A stretch of DNA of 64,000 nt, from positions 19,383,253 to 19,447,252 of the forward strand of contig NC_037689.1 in assembly GCF_003255815.1 (NCBI RefSeq). Direction: 5' to 3'. Shown here in pieces: positions 20,541 to 31,309 of this stretch (position 1 is the first letter of the stretch; every line of letters begins with the position of its first letter). This DNA is from Theropithecus gelada. Lineage: Eukaryota; Chordata; Mammalia; Primates; Cercopithecidae. The notes beneath the pieces are model-generated. The model had not been told where the DNA came from and ran no database searches. It saw only the letters and a list, made by a program, of their open reading frames with translations. The translations under genes were made by a program, and so were the position numbers.

Positions 20541-20893
20541 CACCCCTGAGGGATCTCGAATTATCTTAAGAACCAAGGAACCCTAGTATGCTTCAACGCT
20601 TAAGGATTGAGTTTGCTAAGGGGCAGGCTTTGCAGAGGCGGTTGGGTGGGGTGGGGGACAAAGAGGACACGGAAGCAGGTCTCCAGAAGCCCTCCAAAGT
20701 GAACCTAGACTACTCTCTAAACAGCAGACTGTTTCCAAAGCCTGTGCAGTCTGGGGTCCACTATGACCAATTGATCTTCTGCTGGTAGGCAATTGGCACA
20801 CTCACCTTGAGGACTAAGACATTTTTCTTTCTGAAAGTTTGACTGCAGGGCTAACTCCATCTGGCCTGTTGGCTTCCAGTGCTGTTCCTGACT
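20541..20893. other. Unique sequence, no gene seen
   Basis: No repeat or gene recognised. Confidence 0.35.
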
Positions 20894-20895
20894 AC

Positions 20896-20936
<41 letters not shown>
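20896..20936 (+). repeat. (GA)n microsatellite
   Basis: About twenty AG units with one AAAG interruption. Confidence 0.95.
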
Positions 20937-22069
20937 ATGCAACGTTGACCTGTAAGCTAGCAGATGTCAAAGTTCTGGCTTTCTATCATGGACTTCAGCC
21001 TTGGCCGCTTTCAGCTGTCAGGGTCACTCAGAAGCTCATCTTTTTTTGGCCATTTGTTGGGCAAAGAGTGACCAGGCAGATGGTTCTCCTGGGCACAGGT
21101 GACTGTCCTGCCCCTTTCCCCTCCCCCACCCTCCAGTAGGCTCCTGTGTGTCTTACCCCTCCCTCCGCAGCCAGGCACTGAGCAGAGATGTTTCGCTCTC
21201 CTCTAGGAGCTCAGGTGCTAGAAACAGTACAACCTTCGCTTGAGGGAAACGCGGAACCAGCCTGAATGGAAATGTCAAGAATCCCAGTGCCCGTTACTTC
21301 CCTCCTGCTAGTGCCATTTTAGCAGCTTGAGCCTTCCCCTGTGGGCTTGCTGGGGCAGGTCAGGAGAGTCTCCTGCCAGTGCTGGGCCACCGGCTCCTGG
21401 CAGGCTGGAGAGACCTGGCCCTGCAGGCAGTCTGCACGGCTGCCTAAGAAGGCTGTTCCCTGGCTGCCTGGGCTCCTCCAGGCAGTACCAGCACACTCTC
21501 CGGTGGCATGAGTGAGGTCCTCTCTGTGTGGGGAGTTACAGGCAGGCCCTACTGACTGCAGGCCCTTTTTTTTTTTTCCATTCACTGGCTGCTCTCTGCA
21601 CCCCAGGTCCACACCGGCAAAACCTTGGCATGATGGCACTGGGGGGTGGAGGGTTGTACAGCCACAGGTTCTTCCTGGGAGGGCCTGGCTGGAGGAGAGT
21701 CACTGGATCCCCTGCAGTTGAGTCTGTTCCTCTTGGAGAGCTTAGTGATGTCCCCACAGTCAGTGGCCTCCAGAATGTGGAAGGGAAAGAGCCATGGAAG
21801 AGGCTGCCCGCCTCCTGGTGATGGCTCAGAGAAGGGGCGCTCCCCAGGGCCTGGCCACCACCAGCCGCACGAGCCCCAAATGGACATACACAGGTTTGTT
21901 TTTCATCCGTGACTGAGAGGTTTTCAGACCCCTTTGGCACGAAGATTTCCCTGGCTCTCAGTAAACCAACACTCTGGGGTGTGACAGACCTAAGCGACTG
22001 GCATATACAAGGCCCAGGCTATACAGAGCCACCAGGAGGCCCACCAGTAGGCAGGCTGGCAAGGCTGGG
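20937..22069. other. Unique GC-rich sequence, no gene seen
   Basis: Over 1.1 kb without recognised repeats. Overlapping frames of up to 134 codons occur on both strands and contradict each other, as expected for GC-rich non-coding DNA. Confidence 0.35.
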
Positions 22070-22243
22070 TGACAGCATGAATTTTGGAGTCCGATGGAAC
22101 TGGATTCAAATTTTGGCTCCATACTTTTGTGAGTTATTTTCCTTCCCGGCTCCCCAGTCTTCTGGTCTGGAAAATGGGGACAATAGGAGATTCCTTCCCG
22201 GGTTACTGGGAGACTTCAATTGGATAGCACTTGTAAGAGCTGA

Positions 22244-22348
22244 GGCTGGGCCCCTGTAATCCCAGCACTTTGGGAGGCCAAGGCAGGAGAATTGCTTGAG
22301 CCCAGGAGTTTGAGACCGATCTCAACATAGCAAGACACCATCTCATGT
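22244..22348 (+). mobile_element. Alu left-arm fragment with internal deletion
   Basis: GGCTGGGCCCCTGTAATCCC shows loss of the GTGGCTCACG segment at the Alu 5' end; it stops after ACACCATCTCATG. Confidence 0.8.
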
Positions 22349-22364
22349 TTTTTTTGTTTTTAAA

Positions 22365-22671
22365 TTTAAATTTTTTTTTTTTTTTTTTTTGAGAGGGAGT
22401 CTCACACTCTCTCCCAGGTTGGAGTGCAGTGGCGTGATCTTGGCTCACTGCAACCTCCATCTCCTGGGTTCAAGCAATTCTCCCACCTCAGCCTCCCGAG
22501 TAGCAGAGATTACAGGTGTCTGCTACCATACCCAGCTAATTTTTGTATTTTAGTAGAGATGGGATCTCACCATGTTGAGCAGGTTGGTCTTGAACTTCTG
22601 ACCTCAAATGATCCGACGGCCTTGGCCTCCCAAAGTGCTGGGATTACAGGCGTGAGCCACCATGCCTGGCT
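22365..22671 (-). mobile_element. Alu SINE
   Basis: Full antisense Alu beginning with a T run and GAGAGGGAGTCTCACACTC. It forms a tail-to-tail inverted pair with the preceding fragment. Confidence 0.92.
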
Positions 22672-22740
22672 GTCATCTTTTTTTTTTTTTTTTTAAATAG
22701 AGCTGGGCGCAATGCCAGCCACATGGCAAGTGCTCAGGGA

Positions 22741-22934
22741 TGTAGCTGCTGTGACTCTTTCTGGGTGCTTTGTCTCTCATCCTTGGCAAGTACTTCCTCC
22801 TTGCTCTTCCTTGTTTGCCCACCATCTTTCTTCAGGTGCAAGGTGTTCTCAGGCAGCCACAGATGTTGGGAGAGAACTTATCTGATAAATTTATTCTTAA
22901 CCGGCAACAGGGTCTGAAAGTGTTAGTGTCGGGA
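22741..22934. other. Unique sequence
   Basis: No repeat or gene recognised. Confidence 0.3.
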
Positions 22935-22942
22935 GTATTTGC

Positions 22943-23238
22943 TTTTTTTTTTCCTGAGACAGGGTCTTGCTCTGTTACCCAGGCTGGAGTGCAGTGGCTC
23001 GATCTCGGCTCACTGCAACCTCCACCTCCCGGGTTCAAGCGATCCTCCCACCTCAGCCTCCCAAGTAGCTGGGCCTACAGGCATGTGCCACCACATTCAG
23101 CTACTTTTTTGTGTTTTTAGTAGAGACAGGGTTTCACCATGTTGCCCAGGCTGGTCTTGAACTCCTGACCTCAAGAGATCCTCCCACCTCGGCCTTCTAA
23201 AGTGCTGGGATTACAGGCGGGGGCCACTGTGCCAGGCC
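22943..23238 (-). mobile_element. Alu SINE
   Basis: Full antisense Alu flanked by GTATTTGC (22935-22942 and 23241-23248). Confidence 0.93.
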
Positions 23239-23269
23239 AGGTATTTGCATTTTAACCCACCTCAACCTC

Positions 23270-23515
23270 ATGTGTGGAATTTATTCGTTCAATAAACATT
23301 TACTGAGATATTATCTTAGACTAAGCTATTATCACTAAGCCCTCACCATGTGCCCAGCAGACTTGTTATCTGATGTCATCTTTATAACAAGCATTAGGAA
23401 GAAGATTTAGTAATCTTCCCATTTTACAGATGAGGAAGCTGAGGCTCTGAGTCCTGAAGTCTCATAGCTGTGCCCAGATCTAACTGATGCTAGCACCTAC
23501 TTCTAAGCCACAGGC
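23270..23515 (+). repeat. MIR SINE
   Basis: GTTCAATAAACATTTACTGA, then CCCATTTTACAGATGAGGAA and GCTGAGGCTCTGAGTCCTGA. Confidence 0.85.
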
Positions 23516-23610
23516 TCTGAGCTGAGTCCTGGGGCTGCAAAGAGGAATAAACCCATCCCTGACTGCAGCGAACATCCTGTCCACGGTTGGAGACAGGCAA
23601 AGAAACCCGA
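23516..23610 (-). repeat. L2 3' end fragment, antisense
   Basis: CTGGGGCTGCAAAGAGGAAT and ACCCATCCCTGACTGCAGCG resemble the complement of the L2 3' untranslated region. Confidence 0.4.
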
Positions 23611-23826
23611 TTCCTAATATGCAGCAATAGCAGTAGACATGGGGTTTTGTGGGCACAGAATAGGACATACCAAGGGGCCTTTGGGAACATATGGCTGGGA
23701 GCATTAACCCATGTTCTCTATGTGGATCCAAAGTCATACAGAATAGAATTTATTCTCCCACCTTCTGAGGGATCAGCCCACCCATCTAGAATCATTGCCA
23801 GAATAGCCTTTCTTTCTCTCTCTCTC
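23611..23826. other. Unique sequence
   Basis: No repeat or gene recognised; a short CT repeat leads into the next Alu tail. Confidence 0.3.
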
Positions 23827-24094
23827 TTTTTTTTTTTTTTTTTGAGACAGGGTCTCACTCTGTTTCCCAGGCTGGAGTGCAGTGGTGTGGCTCAAGTGAT
23901 CCTCCCACTTTAGCCTCCCAAGTAGCTGGGACCACAGACACGAGCCCTTATGCCTGGCTGATTTTTTTTTTATTTGTAGAGATGACATCTCGCTATGTTG
24001 CCCAGGCAGATCTTGAACCCCTGGACTCAAGCAATCTTCCTGCTTCAGCCTCCTAACATGCTGAGATTACAGGCGTGGGCCATTGCACCCGGCT
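23827..24094 (-). mobile_element. AluJ-like SINE
   Basis: An older antisense Alu with a deletion after GCAGTGGTGTGG and many substitutions. Confidence 0.88.
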
Positions 24095-24176
24095 GAACAG
24101 CCTCTTTCAAATGTCGAATTACTTCAAGGGCATACCTTAGAATCAAGAGATGTTTCTCTATGTTGCCCCCAACTTC

Positions 24177-24474
24177 CTTTTTTTTTTTTTTTGAGACAGA
24201 GTCTCGCTCTGTTGCCCAGCCTGGGGTGCAGTGGCATAATCTCGGCTCACTGCAACTTCCACCTCCCAAGTTCAAGCAATTTTCCTGCCTTAGCCTCCTG
24301 AGTAGCTGGGATTACAGACACCTGCCACCACGCCTGGCTAATTTTTGCAATTTTAGTAGAAATAGGGTTTCACCATGTTGCCCAGACTGGTCTTGAACTC
24401 CTGACCTCAAGTGATCTGCCTGCCTTGGCCTCCCAAAGTGTTGGGATTACAGACATGAGCTACCATACCCAGCC
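24177..24474 (-). mobile_element. Alu SINE, first of two at one site
   Basis: Full antisense Alu flanked by CCCCCAACTTC at 24166-24176 and 24481-24491. Confidence 0.93.
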
Positions 24475-24491
24475 CCGCCTCCCCCAACTTC

Positions 24492-24786
24492 TTTTTGTTG
24501 TTGTTGAGACAGTGTCTTGCTCTGTCGCCCAGGCGGGAGTGCAGTGGCACGATCTCCGCTCACTGCAACCTCTGCCTCCCAGGTTCAAGCAATTCTCCTG
24601 CCTCAGCCTCCCGAGCAGCTGGGATCACAGGCGTGCACCACCATGCCTGGCTAATTTTTGTATTTTTAGTAGAGACAGGGTTTCACCATGTTGGCCAGGC
24701 TGGTCTCAAGCTCCTGACCTCAGGTGATCCGCCTGCCTTGGCCTCCCAAAGTGCTGGGGTTACAGGTGTCAGCCACCTCGCCCAGC
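24492..24786 (-). mobile_element. Alu SINE, second of two at one site
   Basis: Full antisense Alu whose T/GTT tail begins directly after the second CCCCCAACTTC. The degenerate copy CTCCCAGCTTC follows it at 24787-24797. Confidence 0.93.
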
Positions 24787-24797
24787 CTCCCAGCTTC

Positions 24798-25420
24798 TTA
24801 TATATGCCTCCCAAGATAATTGAGGCGTATATACAAGGCTATATGTATATGATTATATAAAAATGTGTTCTTTTTAAAAAAGGCAAGTGATAGCACTGTG
24901 AGTGGACAGTACAACAGGAGAACAGTGTGTATAGTAAAAATGAGGTCCCCCTCCTGGCTCTGTTTTCCTTCTTGAAGGCTACCTTCAAGAAGTTTCCTTC
25001 TTGAAGGCAACTTCTAACACAAGGTTATACACATATGTCCTTTTTAAAAAGGCACATGATGGCGTATCATAAACATACCATAAAATTCCCTATTTCCTGT
25101 TTTTTCACTTAACAGTGTAATCTCACCCAACATTCTGCACCAATATCTATAGTTCCATTGCATTCTCTTTAATGGCAGCGTAACATCTTTTATGGGTATG
25201 CCAGACTTTGTTTAACCAGTCTCCTATCAATGGATTTTAACTCAGGTTGTTTCTGGTCATTTTAGTTACAAATCATCCTGTCATGAAGATCCCTTTACAT
25301 AGGTTTTTACTCACATATGGTATACCTGTATACCTTTGTTGGAGAAAAGGGTATGCATTTTAACATGGAAAACCATTAACATATACCTGACTATGTCAAA
25401 TTCATGCCTAAAATCCCATC
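24798..25420 (-). mobile_element. Old L1-like LINE fragment
   Basis: TTTGTTTAACCAGTCTCCTA, ATCAATGGATTTTAACTCAG and GAGAAAAGGGTATGCATTTT match an antisense L1 segment. The first 200 bases, containing a quasi-palindrome, are less certain. Confidence 0.5.
24964..25008. repeat. Quasi-palindrome, hairpin plus third arm
   Basis: CTTCTTGAAGG (24968-24978) pairs perfectly with CCTTCAAGAAG (24982-24992) around a 3-base loop, and TTTCCTTCTTGAAGGC occurs directly at 24964-24979 and 24993-25008. Confidence 0.92.
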
Positions 25421-25905
25421 CAAAGAAATTAATCACTAAAGGTGAAATCTTGACCATCAGCAAGGGACACCAGTTCCTCAAGTATAGCCTGCCTGCCCGC
25501 CTTGAGAGTGGCCTCCCCTTCTTTCCAGTTCCCAAGCCTGAGTACCAGTGAGCAGAGGAAGCTGGGGTACTCTGGCTCCTGAACCCCTCTGAGGAGGGCC
25601 CAACTGCGTTCTCTGTGGGCAGAAGTTCCCTCTCTAATCAGTTTTCCCACTGCATTTCATTGGCGGCCAAGAGAGGCTTTCATAACTCTTGCTATCTTTA
25701 CAATATGTCGTTCAAATTTAAAACATGCTAAAAGGGAGAAAATATTTATAGAATTTTTCTCTGGAAGAAAAAAAAAACCCTACTTTTAAGCCCAGCCAAT
25801 GACATTTCTGGAAACCACAGAGGGAAAACAGCAACAACTCGCAGAAGATAAAATGGACTAATTACACAACAGATCTCTAATTTAAGAAACTAGCTGCATT
25901 CTTCT

Positions 25906-25906
<1 letters not shown>
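25421..25906. other. Unique sequence, no gene seen
   Basis: No recognised repeat or gene; AT-rich towards the end. Confidence 0.35.
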
Positions 25907-25947
<41 letters not shown>

Positions 25948-25990
25948 TGACAGAGAATAAAAATACTGGTTTACCAGTTTATTAAAAAAA
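25907..25990 (-). mobile_element. Possible short retroposed 3' end with 38-base poly-T
   Basis: A 38-base T run is attached to no Alu. On the minus strand AATAAA (within TTTAATAAACTGG) lies about 33 bases before the start of this poly-A, the arrangement of a polyadenylated transcript end. No clear target duplication was found and the source transcript is unknown. Confidence 0.35.
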
Positions 25991-26540
25991 AAAATCATCC
26001 AACAGTTCCTAACCTTCTCTTCTGCAAGATGACATGCATCTGTTCTTGAGTACACATGGTGGGCCTGCTGGCCTCAGTGAGGGCTATAGAAAAGCGTCCC
26101 TATGGTGGGGTTTGTTGGCCTGTGAAATAGTTTCCCATGGGAAGAACAGGGATCCTGCTGCCTGAGTTATTTAAATCTTGGAGTCTTCCTTCCTTTTCCA
26201 AAGCTCTGGGAGTGTCTCCATGGCCACAGCTGTTGTGGACACCCAGCCTAGTGGCCTGGCTTTGGGGTGGCCGAGGTAGGTCTGTGTTAACTAGTACCTT
26301 GCCCTCGCCTCATAATCCAGCCCTCTGAACTGCCACTGGGACCCTAACTGGCCCTTTTCAACAAATACCCCAGGTTTCTAGAATAATTCCTTAGCTACAG
26401 GGTGGTCAGCAAAGAGACCAGGGACCCCCTCACTTCTCCCTTATTTCTGTGAATCCCAGCCTGAGCGCTTCCAAACGGGCCACAAAGGGAAGCTTTTCCT
26501 AGCTGGAATTTCCAGAAGCCAAAACACGACTGCAGCCAAA
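25991..26540. other. Unique sequence, no gene seen
   Basis: No repeats or genes recognised. Confidence 0.35.
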
Positions 26541-26740
26541 ACCTCCCGGTGAACTTCGTTTCTGTTTGGATTTTTATGGAACCGGTTTCTCCCAGACACA
26601 CATCCTGTGGGACCACGCTCCTTCCCCTTCCCTTATTTTTATGTATGAATGGATTATGTTGGCTGTTTAATGGGTTTGCAGCAAACGCAGGCCACCGAGC
26701 GCTTTTAATGAGGTCTCTCGCTGGCCAGCCCGTGGCTTTC
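26541..26740. promoter_or_regulatory. Candidate conserved non-coding element
   Basis: Unique DNA with dense homeodomain-type strings (GGATTATG, TTTAATGGG, CTTTTAATGAGG) and TTGCAGCAAACGCAGG. The composition suggests an enhancer, but only an alignment could show it. Confidence 0.25.
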
Positions 26741-27755
26741 AGAGGCCTTGAGAGACCCGGAGAGAGGGTCCCCTGGTGCCTGGATGGGATTTGCTCTCTG
26801 CTCTCTGCTTGGGAATCTTGGCTACACCAGCGCTACTCTGATTTGCTGGGGGATTTGGGGAAAGTTCTTTAATCTCCCAGGCCTGTAGTGTAGACCTGAG
26901 CTAACACCAGCACTGGGGCCTTAGAACCAGCGCAAGGAATCCTTGTGGAAAACAAAGAATAACAGTGAGAAAGGAGCGAGGGGCCCTGAGTGGGGCTGTG
27001 CTCGCGGGGAGAAGGATGGTTTCTCTGCGGGCCAGAGCCTAGACCTCAATTCTCAGCATGGAGTTCAGCTGCAGTGGGCTAGGCCTCAGTTTCCCTGGTT
27101 TGCCTTTTCTTAGTCAGCTCTGATGTGTTGATTTGTGAACTTATTATCCATCTGCCCAGCACTCAGAGCCAGCAGGCAGGGTGGGGTGACGGAGGGTGGG
27201 TGCAGGGAATGCACATCCAAGGGCTCTAGACAGCCCTGGATCTTCCCTTTGAGCTGTAGGGGCCTGAAGAACAGGCCTTCCCTTTTTGGGGAAGATCAAA
27301 ACTTTCATCTGGAATTGGGGTGCCTCTCTTCCCAGTGACCCACTTTTGCTGGAAATGAACACGCCTTGGTTCTTGTGATTGCTTTCTGGGCTGGCCAGGG
27401 CAGAATGGAGAATCGTGGCCCCTCCTGCCTCACCTCTCAGCCTCCTGCTTTGCCTGGAGATGCCTTGTCATCTGCATTCCCAAGGGGCCCTGTTGTCATC
27501 GGCTGCCAGGAGGACTGACAGATGAGGCTTCCCCAGCAGTGGGTCCCCACCCTTCTCCCCCAGGGACCCCTTTTATGAAATCTCTCCCAGGACAACCAGG
27601 TTGACAGTGGCTATGTGGGGGAAGGCCAGAGATTCCTTGCCTATTGGATTCCACTGGGGCTGGGGGGTGGGGGAAGCCACTGACGCAGTGGGAGCATCCT
27701 CCTAGCCCATCTCCACTCCCAGGCCTCTCGGCTGCGTGCCCGATGCTATTCAAAT
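26741..27755. other. Unique sequence, no gene seen
   Basis: GC-moderate, without recognised repeats or coding regions. Confidence 0.35.
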
Positions 27756-28110
27756 TTGCTCTCCGCAGAACTGCCTGAATGGTCTCTTTAAAATGCACAT
27801 TGGACTCTGTTATTCCCTCCTGAAAACCGTTTGTGGGCTTTCCAGCGCCTAGAGATGAAGGCCAAGTTCCTTGCGGTGGTTTATCATCCCCTCTCTGAGC
27901 TACCTCTCCAGGCTCAATGCTCCTTGCCCTCTGCCGCAGTAACACCAAGCTACCAGTGCGCCCAGTGCACCCCACATGGCTGCCCCCCAATGACTTTCTT
28001 TCTTTCTAGAATAATATTGCTCTCCAGCCCCTCCTGACTCGCTCGCAGTCTACTGTCAGGAGGCAGCTTGAGTGTCACCTCCCGAGTCTGTCTATAAATT
28101 GTTTAGTCAT
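27756..28110 (+). repeat. L2 LINE 3' coding-end fragment
   Basis: AATGGTCTCTTTAAAATGCA, GGGCTTTCCAGCGCCTAGAG, CTGAGCTACCTCTCCAGGCT and CAGCTTGAGTGTCACCTCCC keep the L2 order. The frames here are decayed L2. Confidence 0.7.
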
Positions 28111-28328
28111 GAATTCATTCATTTGATTGTTTTTCAGTCAATCAGAGAAATATATAACTGGCAATTACAGCTTTGAATCAGCCTGGAATAGCTTGCCTTA
28201 GCCCTCAGGCCTTGCTTGAACCCAGCTAATCGCGAAACTGGAGAGGGGTCCTTTGCGTCAGGGGCCCCACCCTTGCCTCTGCACCCTGCTCTTTGTTTGC
28301 CTGGCACACCCACAGATTCCGTACTCCG
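28111..28328. other. Unique sequence
   Basis: No gene or clear repeat recognised. Confidence 0.3.
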
Positions 28329-28355
28329 CCCCCCCCCCCCCCCCCCCCCCCCCCC
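28329..28355. repeat. 27-base poly-C tract
   Basis: An uninterrupted run of 27 C on the plus strand. Such runs are rare and are prone to length error in sequencing and assembly. The minus strand (27 G) could form a quadruplex. Confidence 0.95.
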
Positions 28356-28844
28356 GCCGTGTCCCGGGTGTAAGGTGTCCTGGTTGCCAAGAGTGAGGGC
28401 TGTGCCTCATTTCCTAGTAGTGCAGGCACTTCCCTGCAAGCAGAGGCATCTAACCTGTTGTTTTCACTTTTAGGCTTGGTCTCCTAGATCTTGGGGTCCA
28501 TCCACTCTTGGGGTCCATGGGCCCAAATGCATAGCTCTGTCTGGGACCTCTTGTCTGAAACACAGCTGCCTCTTCAGCCTCATTGCTCCTTCGGGAATGT
28601 TCAGCATGTAGAGCCATGAGGTGGGGTGAGGACACCAAGGGGCCGGATAAACAGAAGAGAAGAGATCCAACGACCTGAGGAAGGCCTGCTGTGAGCCACA
28701 CTTGAAAAGGTGGCCTTAGATGTCCAGTAGACAGCAGAAACTCAGCGCAGCCTGAACCTGCCCACACACCTGCTCCTCCTTACAGCCTCCTGCAACCCCA
28801 GCGGTCCACTGGGCAGTCCAAAACCCATAGCATCATCATCATCA

Positions 28845-28846
<2 letters not shown>
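28356..28846. other. Unique sequence with a 17-base-period duplication
   Basis: TCTTGGGGTCCAT occurs at 28489-28501 and again at 28506-28518. A short (ATC)n run ends at the next Alu tail. No gene is seen. Confidence 0.45.
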
Positions 28847-28878
<32 letters not shown>

Positions 28879-29157
28879 ATGGAGTATCCCTCTGTTGCCC
28901 AAGCTGGAGTGCAGTGGCGCAACCTCGGCTCACTGCAACTTCTGCCTCCCAGGTTCAAGCGATTCTCCTGCCTCCACCTCCTGAGTAGCTGGAATTGCAA
29001 GTGCCCGCCACCACCCCTGGCTAATTTTTGTATTTTTGGTAGAGACGGGGTTTCACCATGTTGGCCAGGCTGGTCTCGAACTCCTGACCTCAGGTGATCC
29101 ACCTGCCTCAGCCTCCTAAAGTGCTGGGATTACAGGTGTGAGTCATGGCACCTGGCT
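28847..29157 (-). mobile_element. Alu SINE
   Basis: Full antisense Alu with a long T run (about 30) and end GGCACCTGGCT. Confidence 0.93.
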
Positions 29158-29352
29158 GCATATGTACCCTTTTTATGGATCTTGTTTTTTGTCTATTCCT
29201 CCTCCCATTGGAATGGAAGCCTCAGTGAGAGCAAATATTTCATTCGTTTTGTTCACTATTGTGTCCTTAGTGCCTAGAACAATGCCTGGCACTGAGCAGG
29301 CACTTACAAAATATTCACTGGATGAAAGCAAGAATGGATGGATGGATGGATG
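29158..29352 (+). repeat. L2 3' terminus with (GGAT)n tail
   Basis: GTCCTTAGTGCCTAGAACAA and TGCCTGGCACTGAGCAGGCA are the L2 3' end, followed by a GGAT tetramer run. Confidence 0.75.
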
Positions 29353-29875
29353 GAGTGGCTGGTAGGCAGATGCTCCACTGGCCTCTATCTTTCAACCTTC
29401 ATCTGAAGATGCATAATGCTGGTTGGCCCCTGGTGAGAGACTTGCTCACCATGCCTAGGTCCTCTCGGCATGAGCAGACTCCAAAAGTTCCATGGTCAGT
29501 TCTGGAATTTGATTTTTTCCTCCTCAGTGGACTTAAGATGCTCCCTATGTGGACAGTAGAGTGACTGTCCACCATATTCCTTTTCCTCAGACTACAAGCC
29601 AGCGTTCATGGCTTTCTCCTTGCTCTGCTGTGGGTCATAACCAGCAGCAGTTCTGCATGACTTACTGCTGGAGCTGTTGCTCTTGGAACATTCTAGAAAC
29701 CTCATGGGCCCTGGTGAGAGATGGAAAAGCTTTAACTGCAATGTTGGTGCCAGCAGGCCTTGGCGCCCTGTAGAGTGAAAGCGAGAGGGCCTTGATTTTT
29801 GACCAGCCTTTGCAGGCTGCCTTAGTGGAGACTTTTGCCTCAACCGAGTGACCACTCAAATTTCAAGATGAAGTG
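29353..29875. other. Unique sequence, no gene seen
   Basis: No repeat or gene recognised; 65-87 codon frames on both strands overlap each other. Confidence 0.35.
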
Positions 29876-30025
29876 CTCGGTTTACCTGAAGGCATGGTCC
29901 TAAGTGACATTCACTGAGCCAGGGTGTGCAGTTTGCATGTCCATAAAATGGGGCCAGTGATATTGACCTTACAAGGTCGTTGTGAGGAATAAATGAGCAA
30001 TATAAATTGCAAAATCTATAAAAGT
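29876..30025 (-). repeat. MIR SINE, antisense
   Basis: CCATAAAATGGGGCCAGTGA and AGGTCGTTGTGAGGAATAAA are the antisense MIR core. Confidence 0.7.
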
Positions 30026-30430
30026 GTCTTGTTTTATTATTATTGATGGTGCTGACTCCCAAGGGAGAGCCTGCTTTTCTGTAGGATGGGGCACTTAGAA
30101 GACTTCGGTGCCTTCTGGTAAGGTCCTGCAGCTTCTGGAAGCCTCCTCTGCTCACACCTGGGACTTGGGCATGGCTTAACATCCAGTCTTGTATGACTGG
30201 AGGGTGGCTTCTCTTTTCTGACGGGCTCTTGGAGTCTCTAGCTGGCTCTTGATGTGGAAATGGTGTGTGGGAAGGGAATGACCATTAACCATTTTTAGAC
30301 TTTTCATTGTTTTCATTTGTGTCTTCTGGTGTGCTGAGAGTTTATTAACCAGCGAAGGGACTATCAAATCCAAGCCTGCTGCTTCTCACTGAGAAAACAA
30401 AAGGAACACAAGGAAGCAGCCTGTAGGGGT
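30026..30430. other. Unique sequence, no gene seen
   Basis: No repeat or gene recognised. Confidence 0.35.
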
Positions 30431-30590
30431 GGAGATGGCACTGGTCTGGAAGTCTGGACGTTCGGGTCTAGGTCTCATTTCTCTCCTCCCCTTTGTCAAC
30501 TTTAGGCATGGCAGGTCACCTTGCTAGGCCACAAGTGCCTGCCTGTAAAGAAGGGAGCTTGGGGTCGATGATCCTGTTCTGAGCTGTTGG
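30431..30590 (-). repeat. Possible MIR SINE, antisense
   Basis: TGGAAGTCTGGACGTTCGGG and CCTGTAAAGAAGGGAGCTTG are weakly MIR-like. Confidence 0.4.
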
Positions 30591-30827
30591 TGGTCTTGTA
30601 ACTATCGCTTTTAAATAATAATCATATCACAGCTGGAAATAAAATTCAGCTGTTGTTCTCTCTTTTCAAAGTGGTTGCCTATCCTTTGGAATTTCTGGGG
30701 CATCTCACCTGCAGTCCTTCCAGTATATACCCAAGGCTTCCTCTCTCTCTGCCTGAGGGTATTTTCTAGTCACGGGCATGCCCTTGGCCTGGAAAGCAAC
30801 AAGGGAGGAACTGCCTCTAGCGTGAAC
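30591..30827. other. Unique sequence
   Basis: No repeat or gene recognised. Confidence 0.3.
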
Positions 30828-31132
30828 TTTTTTTTTTTTTTTTTTTTTGGAGAGAGACAGCGTCCTTCTCTGCTGCCCAGGCTGTAGTGCAGTGGCACAA
30901 TCAGCTCACTGCAGCCTTGACCTTCCAGGTGCAGGTGATTCTCCCACCTCAGCCTCCTGAATAGCTGGGACTACAGGTGCATGCCATCATGCCTGGCTAA
31001 TTTTTGTATTTTCGTAGATATGGGGTCTCCCTATGTTGCCCAGGCTGGTCTTGAACTCCTGGGTTCAAGAAATCCTCCTGCCTCAGCCTCTCTGAGTGCT
31101 GGAATTACAGGTGTGAGCTACCGCACCTGGCC
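30828..31132 (-). mobile_element. AluJ/S-type SINE
   Basis: Antisense Alu after a 22-base T run, body GGAGAGAGACAGCGTCCTTC, end CCGCACCTGGCC. Confidence 0.9.
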
Positions 31133-31309
31133 TTAGTAGCGAACACTTGATCAATGGGGGATCCATGGGTGCATCAACATCCCATCTTCCTTGCCCTTTG
31201 GTGGGATAATTCTGTAGTGCTGTCTCCCAGTGAGGCCCCCTGAGAGCCTGAGCCCCAGTTGCCCACAGAAAACCCCTGCTCCTCAACGCATCTTCTATAG
31301 GTGTCTTCC

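Larger units (their letters stand above)
22070..22740 (-). repeat. MIR SINE split by a pair of inverted Alus
   Basis: The main part (GGATTCAAATTTTGGCTCCA, GGTCTGGAAAATGGGGACAA) ends at about 22242. The remainder, GCCAGCCACATGGCAAGTGC, resumes after the Alus at about 22700. Confidence 0.7.

Noticed and set aside
24495..24860. 121-codon plus-strand frame and the many similar ones
   Set aside because: These are translations of antisense Alu DNA (phrases such as GVQWHDLGSLQPPPPGFKQF), not genes.
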